Assembly: GCA_019314425.1 (NCBI GenBank)
Contig: JAFCZI010000133.1
Location: forward strand, 1-8,925
From: Deltaproteobacteria bacterium
GTDB taxonomy: Bacteria; Desulfobacterota; DSM-4660; Desulfatiglandales; Desulfatiglandaceae
Reading direction: 5' to 3'
Length of the DNA: 8,925 nt
The notes beneath the pieces were generated by a model that was not told the DNA's origin, made no database searches, and saw only the letters and a program-made list of their open reading frames with translations. Shown one piece after another: positions 1 through 8,902 of the stretch. The stretch's first letter is position 1. Each line of letters opens with the position of its first letter. The translations under genes and the position numbers were made by a program.

Positions 1-2
1 GT

Positions 3-47
3 AAAGGGTTTTGTAAGAACTTTGTGTCTTACAAGGCCCTTTTTTTT
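3..47 (+). terminator. Intrinsic terminator / attenuator hairpin in front of bzaF
   Basis: Positions 3-18 pair fully with 27-42, giving a 16-bp stem (two G-U wobbles at 9/36 and 10/35) with an 8-base loop at 19-26. A run of eight T (40-47) follows, overlapping the base of the stem. This is a textbook rho-independent terminator, ending about 39 bases before the bzaF start codon. Its position in a leader suggests it is the expression platform of a riboswitch whose sensor lies upstream of base 1. A cobalamin sensor is the expectation for bzaF and a TPP sensor for a true thiC. It could instead simply end an upstream gene. The hairpin itself is seen directly; its regulatory role is inferred. Confidence 0.8.
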
Positions 48-52
48 GGGCC
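35..52 (+). promoter_or_regulatory. Alternative small hairpin overlapping the terminator
   Basis: GGCCC at 35-39 can pair with GGGCC at 48-52 across a loop of eight T. The left arm is part of the 3' arm of the terminator stem at 3-42, so the two structures exclude each other. This is the layout of a switchable leader. The alternative helix has only 5 bp and forms late, so it may be no more than a side effect of the sequence. Confidence 0.3.
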
Positions 53-71
53 CCGTAAGGGATTCTACAGC

Positions 72-77
72 GAGGAG
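72..77 (+). promoter_or_regulatory. Ribosome binding site deciding the bzaF start
   Basis: GAGGAG lies 9 bases before ATG 87 and supports that codon over the in-frame GTG at 24, which has no such site and lies in the terminator loop. Confidence 0.65.
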
Positions 78-86
78 ACTGTGACA

Positions 87-1391
87 ATGACAACACAACT
101 TGAGTACGCCCACCAAGGTACCATTACCAAAGAAATGCAGACCGTTGCTCAGGCCGAAGGACTGTCCGAAGATTTTATCATGGGGCATGTGGCTAAGGGT
201 GAAATCGTTATCCCCTGCAATCCAAGACGAAAGCATCAGAAGGTTACCGGAATCGGAACAGGACTTCGAACCAAGGTCAATGCTTCCATTGGAACCTCTT
301 CCGATATCTGCGACATCAGCCTTGAGGTGGAAAAAGCAAAAGTTGCGGAGGAAGAAGGGGCAGATACCCTAATGGAATTATCCGCCGATGGAGACCTGGA
401 TGAGATCAGAAGGGCTGTTCTGGCCAATACAAATCTTGCCGTGGGCAATGTGCCTTTGTACCAGGCGTTTAAAGAGACCATCCGCAAATACAAAAATCCT
501 GCGAAGCTTGATCCTGAATACCTTTTCGACCTCATAGAGAAACAATTGGAAGACGGGTTAAGTTTCATGGCCATCCACTGCGGGATCAACCTGTATACCA
601 TTGAACGGTTGAGGAAACAGGGATTCCGATACGGGGGCCTTGCATCCAAAGGTGGAACCTATATGGTGGCGTGGATGGATATCAATAAAAAAGAGAATCC
701 CTTATATGAGCAGTTTGACCGGGTATGTGCGCTGATGAAAAAATATGATGCAGTGCTTTCCCTTGGCAACGGGATCCGGGCAGGTGCCATCCATGATAGC
801 CATGACCGTGCCCAGATGGCGGAAATGATCATCAATTGCGAGCTGGCTGAAATTGGCCGGAAACTTGGCTGCCAAATGATGGTGGAAGGCCCGGGCCATG
901 TCCCCTTAGATGAGATTGAAGGCAATATCATGCTGGAAAAACGCATGTCCGGCAATGCGCCATACTATGTTCTGGGGCCTATCCCCTGTGATACCGGCGC
1001 GGGATATGACCATATCACCGCCGCCATTGGTGCGGCAAGTTCAGCAAGATTTGGTGCGGACCTTGTCTGCTACATCACTCCGGCCGAACATCTGGCCCTG
1101 CCCGATGTCAATGATGTCAGAGAGGGGGTAAGAGCCACAAGGCTTGCGGCTCGCATCGGAGATATTTCAAAATATCCCCATCGGCGGGAGAATGAAAAAC
1201 AGGCCGCACTGGCCAGAAGGGATATGAGATGGGATGATCTGGGAAAGTATCTGCTTTTTCCTGAAGTCGCCAAGGAAATCCGGGATAGTCGCGCTCCTGC
1301 CGAAAAAAAGACCTGTACCATGTGCGGGGATTTCTGTGCCATGAAAAAAGGTATGGAGATATTTGAAGATGATATTACAGACAAGCGGTAA
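87..1391 (+). CDS. bzaF: 5-hydroxybenzimidazole synthase BzaF (ThiC paralog)
   Basis: A 434-residue radical SAM enzyme of the ThiC family. In known BzaF, aminoimidazole ribotide (AIR) is rearranged anaerobically to 5-hydroxybenzimidazole, the lower ligand base of some cobamides. True ThiC makes the thiamin pyrimidine HMP-P from the same substrate. Family features seen are NASIGTSSD (66-73), EGPGHVPL (267-274) with H271, PAEHL (332-336) with H335, and the C-terminal cluster Cys410, Cys413 and Cys417. Several near-invariant ThiC blocks are changed: MDLSTGGD reads MELSADGD (96-103), SRGG reads SKGG (187-190), and LVTDIAPGYDH reads IPCDTGAGYDH (299-309). The gene lies 2 bases before cobT, the partner typical of bzaF, and no thi genes are present. 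ATG 87 is chosen because GAGGAG (72-77) sits 9 bases upstream; the longer frame from GTG 24 would begin inside the terminator hairpin. A true thiC remains possible. Confidence 0.78.
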   Translation: MTTQLEYAHQGTITKEMQTVAQAEGLSEDFIMGHVAKGEIVIPCNPRRKHQKVTGIGTGLRTKVNASIGTSSDICDISLEVEKAKVAEEEGADTLMELSADGDLDEIRRAVLANTNLAVGNVPLYQAFKETIRKYKNPAKLDPEYLFDLIEKQLEDGLSFMAIHCGINLYTIERLRKQGFRYGGLASKGGTYMVAWMDINKKENPLYEQFDRVCALMKKYDAVLSLGNGIRAGAIHDSHDRAQMAEMIINCELAEIGRKLGCQMMVEGPGHVPLDEIEGNIMLEKRMSGNAPYYVLGPIPCDTGAGYDHITAAIGAASSARFGADLVCYITPAEHLALPDVNDVREGVRATRLAARIGDISKYPHRRENEKQAALARRDMRWDDLGKYLLFPEVAKEIRDSRAPAEKKTCTMCGDFCAMKKGMEIFEDDITDKR

Positions 1392-1393
1392 TC

Positions 1394-2432
1394 ATGATGC
1401 CTGTTTTGGAACAAACCATTTCATCCATCAGCAAAACACTTGATGAAGATACTTTTCATGCGGCCAAAGAACGGCTTAAGAACCAGGCCAAGCCTGCGGG
1501 AAGCCTTGGAATTATGGAAGATCTTGCCGCCAGGCTTGCGGCCATAAAAGGGGCCCTTGACGTGAATCTTGCCAATAAATATATCATCACCTGTGCGGGA
1601 GACCATGGTGTAACGGAAGAAGGGGTCAGCCTTTTTCCGTCTGAAGTCACCCGACAGATGGTATATAATTTTGTAAACAAGGGCGCATCGGTCAATGTAA
1701 TTGCAAAGCACGCCCATGCAAAAGTTAAAGTTGCTGACCTGGGGGTTAACCATGATTTTGAACCTGACCTGCCCATTATTCATAAAAAGATCAGGCATGG
1801 GACTGCCAATTTCACAAAAGAACCTGCCATGACCCGGCAGGAGGCTATTTTATCCATTGAAGCAGGCATTGAGATTGTAAACGAATTGGCGGCCGAATCC
1901 CCTGTTGACCTGTTGGGAACCGGTGACATGGGGATCGGCAACACAACCCCGTCTTCCGCCATCATTGCGGTTTTCTCGGGCATTGAAGTTGAAAAGCTCA
2001 CGGGTCGCGGTACCGGCATTAACGATGAATCCCTGAAAAACAAAATTGCGGTCATCAAAAAAGGCATAGCCCTTCACAAGCCGGACCCCGCTGATCCCAT
2101 TGATGTTCTTTCAAAAGTGGGGGGACTTGAAATCGGAGGTCTTACAGGCCTTGTTCTGGGGGCGGCAGCCAAGGGAATTCCGGTTATCTGCGATGGTTTG
2201 ATTTCAACTGCCGGTGCTTTGATTGCCTGTGAACTCGCGCCTGCTGCAAAAAAGTATCTTTTTGCCGGCCATAAATCCGTGGAAATCGGTCACAGGTTCA
2301 TGCATGAACGACTCGGACTTGAACCCTTGATTGACCTTAAATTCAGGCTGGGTGAAGGTTCTGGATCTTTCCACTAGAATTCTGGCTGACATTAAAACCT
2401 TTGAAGAAGTGGGAATTCAAAACGCTCAATAA
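1394..2432 (+). pseudogene. cobT: Nicotinate-nucleotide:benzimidazole phosphoribosyltransferase CobT, frameshifted at its 3' end
   Basis: CobT moves the phosphoribosyl group of nicotinate mononucleotide onto the lower ligand base, giving an alpha-ribazole phosphate for cobamide assembly. The open frame 1394-2377 encodes 327 residues. It carries KPAGSLG (33-39), GDHGV (69-73), GDMGIGNTT (177-185), GRGTGI (204-209) and the catalytic-Glu motif LGEG (319-322, E321). It then ends abruptly after EGSGSFH. In the next frame (2358-2432) VLDLSTRILADI followed by KTFEEVGI matches the usual CobT C-terminus and ends at TAA 2430. About eight family residues between LGEG and VLDL are absent, which fits a deletion of about 26 bases (3n+2). 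A repaired protein would be about 354 residues, the normal size. It starts 2 bases after bzaF, at ATG 1394 or 1397, with no clear ribosome site, so it is probably translationally coupled. The catalytic Glu is retained, so the shortened protein may still work. A sequencing or assembly error cannot be excluded. Confidence 0.85.
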
Positions 2433-2447
2433 AAGACGGCAGATGCC

Positions 2448-2582
2448 ATGGGATCCGAACTCAGTCAAATGTTGCTTCGTGCCATGGCAATCAAGGGAGC
2501 TCTTAGCTTCCTACAAAACAGCATTCCTGGTTCAGGGGACGCCCCCGGGAAAAGATTTCCACGACCAGCTCCTTATTCTTGA
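2448..2582 (+). other. Short open frame after cobT, unrecognised
   Basis: ATG 2448 opens a 44-codon frame to TGA 2580. It contains the segment MAIKGALSFLQ followed by IPGSGD. This faintly recalls the hydrophobic start of CobS (cobalamin synthase), a gene often placed after cobT, but the match is too weak to name it. There is no convincing ribosome site. It is more likely non-coding sequence, or a worn remnant, between the convergent cobT and mnmG. Confidence 0.15.
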
Positions 2583-2604
2583 AAAAAAAGCCTTTCTTAA
2601 AGGG
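2582..2604 (-). terminator. Probable intrinsic terminator after mnmG
   Basis: On the - strand, CCTTT (2599-2603) pairs with AAAGG (2591-2595) over a 3-base loop, followed by one C and then eight T (complement of 2582-2589). It lies 15 bases beyond the mnmG stop. The stem has only 5 bp, so efficiency is uncertain. The long T run and its position argue for a real transcription end. Confidence 0.55.
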
Positions 2605-2618
2605 TATCACATTACGGT

Positions 2619-4484
2619 TCACCGTCGTTTGAAGTGTATCTGGATGGCCGTAATGGCTGCCGGCGTCACCCCTGAGATTCTAGCCGCTTGCCCCAGCGAC
2701 AACGGCCTGATCTTGCTCAGTTTCTCCCTTACTTCATTGGACAGTCCGTGAACAGTCCCATAATCGATTCCTTCGGGAATTTTTTTCGATTCCAGGTGTT
2801 TCATTTTTTCCACCTGTTTCTGCTGCCGTTGAATGTACCCATCATATTTTATCTGAGTCTCCACTTCCATAGCCACGACTTCATTTTCATCTGCCAGTTC
2901 CGGATCAAACGCATAGAGGTGTTCAAAAAAGATTTCGCTTCGTTTCAGGAGCTGTTCAAGGGAGATGGCTTTCTTGATGGGCGCCGTTTTCAACTCCTTC
3001 AGCCTATCCTGAGTCCCGGGGCGGGGTTTCAACATTACCCCCCTCAATCTCTTCAAAAGATTCTGAACCTGGTCTCTTTTTCTGCAAAAATCCGTGTAAA
3101 CTTCCCTCGAAACCAGTCCCAGATCATACCCCAGATCCCGCAACCTGAAATCGGCGTTGTCTTCCCTTAACAGGAGACGGTATTCCGCCCGCGAGGTGAA
3201 CATGCGGTAGGGCTCCCGGGTCCCTTTTGTCACCAGATCGTCAATCAACACACCGGCATAAGCCTCGGCCCGTGAAAGGATCACCGGTGCTTCACCGCGA
3301 ATTTTCATGACCGCATTGATCCCTGCCAGAAGTCCCTGGGCCGCAGCTTCCTCGTACCCCGAGGTGCCGTTGATCTGACCCGCGTGAAACAGGCCTGCCA
3401 CCCGTTTGGTTTCCTGGGTGGGCTTCAGCTCCAGAGGATTGATATAGTCATATTCAATGGCATAACCGGGGCGCAGGAGTTCGGCTTTTTCCAGACCCGG
3501 GATCGACCGCACCATCCTGACCTGGATGTCAACGGGCAAGCTCGTGGGAAGTCCGTTGGGATAGACTTCAAGGGTATCGAGTCCTTCCGGTTCAAGAAAC
3601 ACCTGATGCCGCTCTTTTTGGGAAAAACGTACCACCTTGTCTTCGATGGAAGGGCAATACCGGGCGCCGGTTCCCTCGATAATACCGCTGAAAAGCGGGG
3701 AACGGTCCAGGCCCTCACGGATAATCCGATGGGTTTTTGCGTTGGTGTAGGTAATGTGACAGGGGACCTGAGCCAGGGGGATCCGTGTGGTGGTAAAAGA
3801 AAAGGGCTTCGGGTTTTCATCCCCCGGCTGTACCACAAGTCCCTTGTAATCGATGGTTCTGCCGTTAAGCCTTGGCGTGGTGCCGGTTTTCAACCGGCCC
3901 AGATTAAAGCCCAAAGTCGCCAACTGCTCGGGCAATCGGGTGGATGCGGGATCTCCCATTCGACCCGCTGGAAAATGATCCAGACCGATATGGACCAATC
4001 CCCGCAGAAAAGTGCCGTTGGTCAGGATAACCGTCTTCCCTAGGAATTTTTCGTGAATCTGGCTTTCAACGCCGTAAACTTTTCCGTCTTTGACCAGCAA
4101 ATGGTCCACCATGGCCTGACGAATATCCAGGTTAGGGGCACTTTCAACCACCTGCTTCATGCGTTTTCGGTACAGATCGCGATCATTCTGAGACCGGGAG
4201 CCCTGCACCGCCAGACCTTTCCGTGTATTGAGCCGCCGGAACTGAATGCCCGTTTCGTCGGCATTCTTGGCCATCTCACCGCCAAGGGCATCGATTTCCT
4301 TGACCAAGTGTCCCTTGGCCAGGCCGCCGATGGCCGGGTTGCAGCTCATGGCGGCCACATGATCCAGGTTGATGGTCAACAGCAGGGTGGGATGTCCCAT
4401 TCTCGCGGCGGCAAGGGCCGCTTCACATCCGGCGTGACCCGCACCCACCACGATGACATCATATTGTCTGTCACAGGTGCTCAT
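2619..4484 (-). CDS. mnmG: tRNA uridine-5-carboxymethylaminomethyl modification enzyme MnmG (GidA)
   Basis: FAD-dependent subunit of the MnmEG complex. It modifies C5 of the wobble uridine (U34) in a set of tRNAs, using a methylene group from tetrahydrofolate, in the cytoplasm. The 621 residues match the family length. An N-terminal Rossmann FAD motif GAGHAG is at 14-19 and the MSCNPAIGG block is at 46-54 with Cys48. YCPSIEDK carries the second conserved Cys at 277, [16 protein letters not shown] is at 369-384, and a C-terminal helical domain contains YDGYIQRQ and LSNEVREKL, ending with [10 protein letters not shown]. Both redox cysteines are therefore present. The start follows the upstream gene's stop by 21 bases with no obvious ribosome site, which suggests coupled translation. 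It is the last gene of the - strand run. Its partner mnmE is not in the window. Confidence 0.97.
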   Translation of the reverse strand: MSTCDRQYDVIVVGAGHAGCEAALAAARMGHPTLLLTINLDHVAAMSCNPAIGGLAKGHLVKEIDALGGEMAKNADETGIQFRRLNTRKGLAVQGSRSQNDRDLYRKRMKQVVESAPNLDIRQAMVDHLLVKDGKVYGVESQIHEKFLGKTVILTNGTFLRGLVHIGLDHFPAGRMGDPASTRLPEQLATLGFNLGRLKTGTTPRLNGRTIDYKGLVVQPGDENPKPFSFTTTRIPLAQVPCHITYTNAKTHRIIREGLDRSPLFSGIIEGTGARYCPSIEDKVVRFSQKERHQVFLEPEGLDTLEVYPNGLPTSLPVDIQVRMVRSIPGLEKAELLRPGYAIEYDYINPLELKPTQETKRVAGLFHAGQINGTSGYEEAAAQGLLAGINAVMKIRGEAPVILSRAEAYAGVLIDDLVTKGTREPYRMFTSRAEYRLLLREDNADFRLRDLGYDLGLVSREVYTDFCRKRDQVQNLLKRLRGVMLKPRPGTQDRLKELKTAPIKKAISLEQLLKRSEIFFEHLYAFDPELADENEVVAMEVETQIKYDGYIQRQQKQVEKMKHLESKKIPEGIDYGTVHGLSNEVREKLSKIRPLSLGQAARISGVTPAAITAIQIHFKRR

Positions 4485-4505
4485 GATGAAACTTCATTGT
4501 GCCGC

Positions 4506-5195
4506 TCACGGGTCTGATGATTCATATCCGACCTTTTTTAGCTCGAAACTCAGAATGCCTTGGCTCCATATCCTTCCGGTTCGGGTTTTGAAGCCCTTTT
4601 CATTCAACACTTTGACAATATGCTTTTTGGCCACACCTTTTGCCATTTGATCGCACACAAATTCCATGGCTTGGTGAAACTGTTCCTGATGTTGCTCCTT
4701 CACCGAACCAACGGCAACGTTATCGACCTCTATGGCCCTTTGATCAAGCCGTTCGGGCTTATAGTGCCGGGCGGTCTTTTCCGCCGATTTCATTTGGTCC
4801 TTCTTGGTCATTTCATCAAAAAGAGGGCAGGTTTCGGCACATGACGCCTTGAAAATATTGTTTTTGGCCCCGCACTCAAAAGGTAGATGGGACTTATAAA
4901 TATACTTGATGTTGCTTTTGGTACTGTGCCGAATCTGTGATATGGAACTGGAAGACATGGCGGAAAGACGTTCAGTACAGTACGGAATCAACCATTCCAG
5001 ACAAATTTCCTGGGGAACGTCCACATGCCGGAACCAGGCGGCCAGAAACTGGGTGATATCCTGCCTGGAAGGTACCCGTTCCTCCGGTGACAGCCGCTCC
5101 GGATAAAGACCTTCCGTAATCAATTCTCTGATACACGGAAACACCCTGGCCTCGGCCCGTCTCCTCAATATGTCTATCAATGCGATCAAAGGCAT
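4506..5195 (-). CDS. Uncharacterised protein with a three-Cys cluster and recombinase-like C-terminal segment
   Basis: A 229-residue protein, not recognised as a named family. Residues 1-80 are mostly helical in character. Residues 81-101 (S-rich, then STKSNIKYIYKS) look like a helix-turn-helix. A cluster follows, with Cys108, Cys119 and Cys123 (C-x10-C-x3-C-P), possibly a zinc or iron-sulfur site. A charged linker follows. Residues 176-218, with AMEFVCDQMAKG, VLNEKGFKTRTG and RIWS, resemble the helical DNA-binding 'Recombinase' region of large serine recombinases (family pattern LNE.G..TR.G..W). There is no serine-recombinase catalytic domain, so this is not an active recombinase; a DNA-binding or regulatory role is an inference. 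It lies 34 bases after purA and 21 before mnmG, probably in one operon. ATG 5195 avoids overlap with purA but has no ribosome site; an in-frame ATG at 5264 inside purA would give 252 residues. Confidence 0.7.
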   Translation of the reverse strand: MPLIALIDILRRRAEARVFPCIRELITEGLYPERLSPEERVPSRQDITQFLAAWFRHVDVPQEICLEWLIPYCTERLSAMSSSSISQIRHSTKSNIKYIYKSHLPFECGAKNNIFKASCAETCPLFDEMTKKDQMKSAEKTARHYKPERLDQRAIEVDNVAVGSVKEQHQEQFHQAMEFVCDQMAKGVAKKHIVKVLNEKGFKTRTGRIWSQGILSFELKKVGYESSDP

Positions 5196-5229
5196 GGTAG
5201 TAATGTGACGAAATAAAGGGTTTCCAAAT

Positions 5230-6745
<1,516 letters not shown>

Positions 6746-6750
6746 CTTTA

Positions 6751-7029
6751 TTAAGATTCCTGTTCCTTGACTTTTTTGGACCGTTCAATCAGCTCAAGTA
6801 AAGATTCCATTTTGGGGCTTGATGAACGATCAAATGCCTTTTCCCATTGTTCAGGGGTCAACTCCGCCTTTAAATGGGCTTCCACCGGAAAATGAACATA
6901 CCAGCAATCCAGCGTCTTAAAACATGGCAACCCTTTATTTTCCATCCGACAAAACGAAAAAGGTATCTGATGGCCCAGTCTGGGGCACCGAATGGTCTGC
7001 TCATCGGTCGGTGGGATGCTTTTCGTCAT
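6751..7029 (-). CDS. Small four-cysteine protein of unknown function
   Basis: A 92-residue protein with no recognised family. The N-terminal half has Cys15, His20, Cys27, Cys36 and Cys42 in the arrangement RCPRLGHQIPFSFCR then PCFKTLDCW, which suggests a bound metal such as zinc or an iron-sulfur cluster. The C-terminal half is helical and charged, with LTPEQWEKAF and MESLLELIERSKK. No signal peptide or membrane segment is seen, so it is probably cytoplasmic. ATG 7029 is preceded by AGGCGG with a 7-base gap, an acceptable ribosome site. The stop lies 5 bases before the MobA-like remnant, so the two were once coupled. A role linked to the lost nucleotidyltransferase is possible but unproven. 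Confidence 0.7.
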   Translation of the reverse strand: MTKSIPPTDEQTIRCPRLGHQIPFSFCRMENKGLPCFKTLDCWYVHFPVEAHLKAELTPEQWEKAFDRSSSPKMESLLELIERSKKVKEQES

Positions 7030-7062
7030 AGTTTATCCGCCTGTTCAATGGCCAAGGGTATC

Positions 7063-7093
7063 CGGCCCCGGCAAACATAATTCACCGGGGCCG
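7063..7093 (-). terminator. GC-rich hairpin between trpB2 and the four-Cys gene
   Basis: A perfect 9-bp inverted repeat: positions 7063-7071 (CGGCCCCGG) pair with 7085-7093 across a 13-base loop. It starts 24 bases after the trpB2 stop on the - strand. No T run follows on either strand, so it is not a classical intrinsic terminator. It may stabilise the trpB2 mRNA end or act as a weak or factor-assisted terminator. Confidence 0.4.
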
Positions 7094-7116
7094 TGTGATG
7101 CAATTTCAAGCCCTAC

Positions 7117-8502
7117 TCAAAAACCACCGGCATCATATTGCCGTGGTTTGGGAAGCGGCGCGATGTCCTCAAGCGCCCGCCTGATTTCTTCTTCCGGAAG
7201 GGGATGATCCTTGAGCCGGCCCTCAAAATAAGCCTGATAGGCCGCCATATCCACAAGACCGTGCCCACTCCAGTTAAACAAAATGACCTTTTCTTTGCCC
7301 TCTTCCTTGGCCTTCTTCGCCTCACGGATGGCCATGGCGATGGCATGGTTACACTCCGGCGCACTGATGAATCCTTCGGTTCGCGCAAATGTAACACCGA
7401 CCTCAAATGTTTCCATCTGATTCACGGCTTCCGCCCGAATCAATTTATCCACGAGCAATTGGCTGATGATGGGGGCCATGCCGTGATACCGCAACCCCCC
7501 GGCATGGATGGGCGCCGGCACAAAATTGTGCCCCAGGGTATGCATGGGCAGCAGCGGGGTCATCTGGACCGTGTCCCCGAAGTCGTAAGCAAAGGGGCCC
7601 TTGGTCATGGTGGGGCATGAGCTGGGCTCTACGCCGATGATGTCAATTTCTTTCCCATGGATCTTATCCCGCACATAAGCGGTGCAATTGCCTGCGAAAT
7701 TGCTTCCGCCGCCCGAGCATCCAATAACCACATCCGGGTAATCCCCGGCGATGGCCATCTGCTTCTGGGTCTCCAATCCATTGACGCTCTGGTGCAGCAT
7801 GACATGATTCAGAACACTGCCCAGGGCATATTTGGCGCCATCGGTGTTGACCGCTTCTTCCACCGCCTCACTGATGGCAATGCCCAGGCTTCCCGGTGAT
7901 TCGGGATCCCGTTCCAGAATGGTCCGTCCGGCGTTTGTTTCGGAGCTGGGACTGGCAACACACTCTGCCCCCCAGGTTTGCATCATAAGACGCCGATAAG
8001 GTTTCTGGTTAAAGGAGATTTTCACCATATAAACCTTGCATTCAAGATCGAAAAACGCGCAGCACATGGCCAGCGCGCTTCCCCACTGGCCTGCCCCGGT
8101 TTCAGTGACGATCTTTTTGGTGCCGGCCATTTTGTTATAATAGGCCTGCGCGATGGCCGTATTGGGCTTGTGGCTCCCGACCGGGCTGACACCTTCGTTT
8201 TTGTAATAGATTTTGGCCGGCGTATCGAGATATTTTTCCAGGTTATAAGCCCTGTAAAGGGGGGTCGGGCGCCAGATGGCGTATTTTTCCAGCACCTCTT
8301 CAGGGATATCGATCCATCTTTCCTGGCTCACTTCCTGCTCAATCAGGTTCATAGGGAAAATGGGCGCAAGATCGTCGGGGCCGACCGGCTCTCCGGTTCC
8401 CGGGTGCAACGGGGGTTCCATGGGCGTGGGCATATCCGCCATAATATTGTACCATTGACGCGGCATCTCCGATTCGGGTAAAAAGATCTTTTTGGTTTTC
8501 AT
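7117..8502 (-). CDS. trpB2: Long-form tryptophan synthase beta chain (TrpB2)
   Basis: PLP-dependent enzyme that condenses indole with L-serine to give tryptophan. At 461 residues it belongs to the TrpB2 class rather than the approximately 400-residue TrpB1 that pairs with TrpA. Marks of TrpB2 are the long N-terminal extension (1-70, with P-rich [10 protein letters not shown]) and GSHKPNTA (109-116) carrying the PLP lysine Lys112, in place of the TrpB1 form GAHK.NN. The catalytic-Glu block TETGAGQWG (133-141) and the phosphate-binding GGGSN (264-268) are present. No trpA or other trp gene is nearby, in line with TrpB2 often standing alone, possibly to salvage indole. The start at ATG 8502 is supported by AGGAG (complement of 8513-8517) 10 bases upstream. 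All key residues are present. Confidence 0.93.
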   Translation of the reverse strand: MKTKKIFLPESEMPRQWYNIMADMPTPMEPPLHPGTGEPVGPDDLAPIFPMNLIEQEVSQERWIDIPEEVLEKYAIWRPTPLYRAYNLEKYLDTPAKIYYKNEGVSPVGSHKPNTAIAQAYYNKMAGTKKIVTETGAGQWGSALAMCCAFFDLECKVYMVKISFNQKPYRRLMMQTWGAECVASPSSETNAGRTILERDPESPGSLGIAISEAVEEAVNTDGAKYALGSVLNHVMLHQSVNGLETQKQMAIAGDYPDVVIGCSGGGSNFAGNCTAYVRDKIHGKEIDIIGVEPSSCPTMTKGPFAYDFGDTVQMTPLLPMHTLGHNFVPAPIHAGGLRYHGMAPIISQLLVDKLIRAEAVNQMETFEVGVTFARTEGFISAPECNHAIAMAIREAKKAKEEGKEKVILFNWSGHGLVDMAAYQAYFEGRLKDHPLPEEEIRRALEDIAPLPKPRQYDAGGF

Positions 8503-8529
8503 GACGTTTTCACTCCTGAATATTTGGCC

Positions 8530-8558
8530 GATATATTCAACTACGGCACCACGGACAA
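8530..8558 (-). promoter_or_regulatory. Possible sigma-70-type promoter for trpB2
   Basis: On the - strand TTGTCC (complement of 8553-8558) and TATATC (complement of 8530-8535) are separated by exactly 17 bases. Each matches 4 of 6 consensus positions. The start of transcription would fall just before the ribosome site AGGAG, giving a short leader. Such matches arise by chance, so this is tentative. Confidence 0.3.
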
Positions 8559-8705
8559 CAACCTAGGGGATGCGTATTCCGTGAGCCCATAATTTCTCGC
8601 TGTTGGTAGTATTGAAAATTTCCGATACACCCAAGATACCCAAAGGCGTTTGAAGACCGGATAGAAGGCTAGTGTGTTTGGCCAATAAAGTCAAGTATGA
8701 TAGCA

Positions 8706-8856
8706 TCGTAAAAAGTCCCATCCACTGCGTTTCCGTTATTTTTCAGAATCTCAACATACGGGCATGTATGCCGACGATCCTGAAAAGCGACTAAGCCTTG
8801 TATCAAGGATACCTTAATTCAACGCCACCTGTAGATAGATTCGTGACTTTTTACGA
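8706..8856. repeat. 151-bp element with 12-bp terminal inverted repeats
   Basis: TCGTAAAAAGTC at 8706-8717 is the exact reverse complement of GACTTTTTACGA at 8845-8856. Between them lies a nested imperfect palindrome: TTTTCAGAATC (8740-8750) faces GATCCTGAAAA with one mismatch, and CATAC faces GTATG at its core. No open frame of note lies inside. The layout resembles a miniature inverted-repeat element or a dispersed intergenic repeat. Similar TAAAAAGTC-type repeats are, from memory, common between genes in Desulfobacterota, but copy number cannot be judged from one window. Confidence 0.5.
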
Positions 8857-8902
8857 AACCATCAAGCATGGAACTGCCATGAAATTTTCGGGAGGTTTCA
8901 GG

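Larger units (their letters stand above)
8503..8878. other. Intergenic stretch without a gene
   Basis: This stretch separates trpB2 (leftward) from the + strand start at the right edge, so it should hold divergent promoters. Apart from the tentative trpB2 promoter and the inverted-repeat element, nothing further can be supported. All open frames here are short and lack ribosome sites. A second - strand TTGACT (complement of 8689-8694) has only a poor -10 partner. Confidence 0.6.

Noticed and set aside
24..86. Extended N-terminus of the ThiC-like protein from GTG 24
   Set aside because: It would start in the loop of the terminator hairpin with no ribosome site, and the family N-terminus begins at ATG 87, which has a good one.
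2401..2751. A 116-codon + strand frame after cobT
   Set aside because: Its 3' half is antisense to mnmG, its start lies inside the frameshifted cobT tail, and no ribosome site or family signature is seen.
3384..4043. Long + strand open frame of 219 codons
   Set aside because: It lies fully antisense to mnmG, which has all family motifs. It has no ribosome site and no recognisable domain.
8518..8592. A + strand stretch reading [15 protein letters not shown] and on to a stop at 8590
   Set aside because: It looks protein-like, but extending it upstream leads only into sequence antisense to trpB2, with no start or ribosome site. Probably chance.
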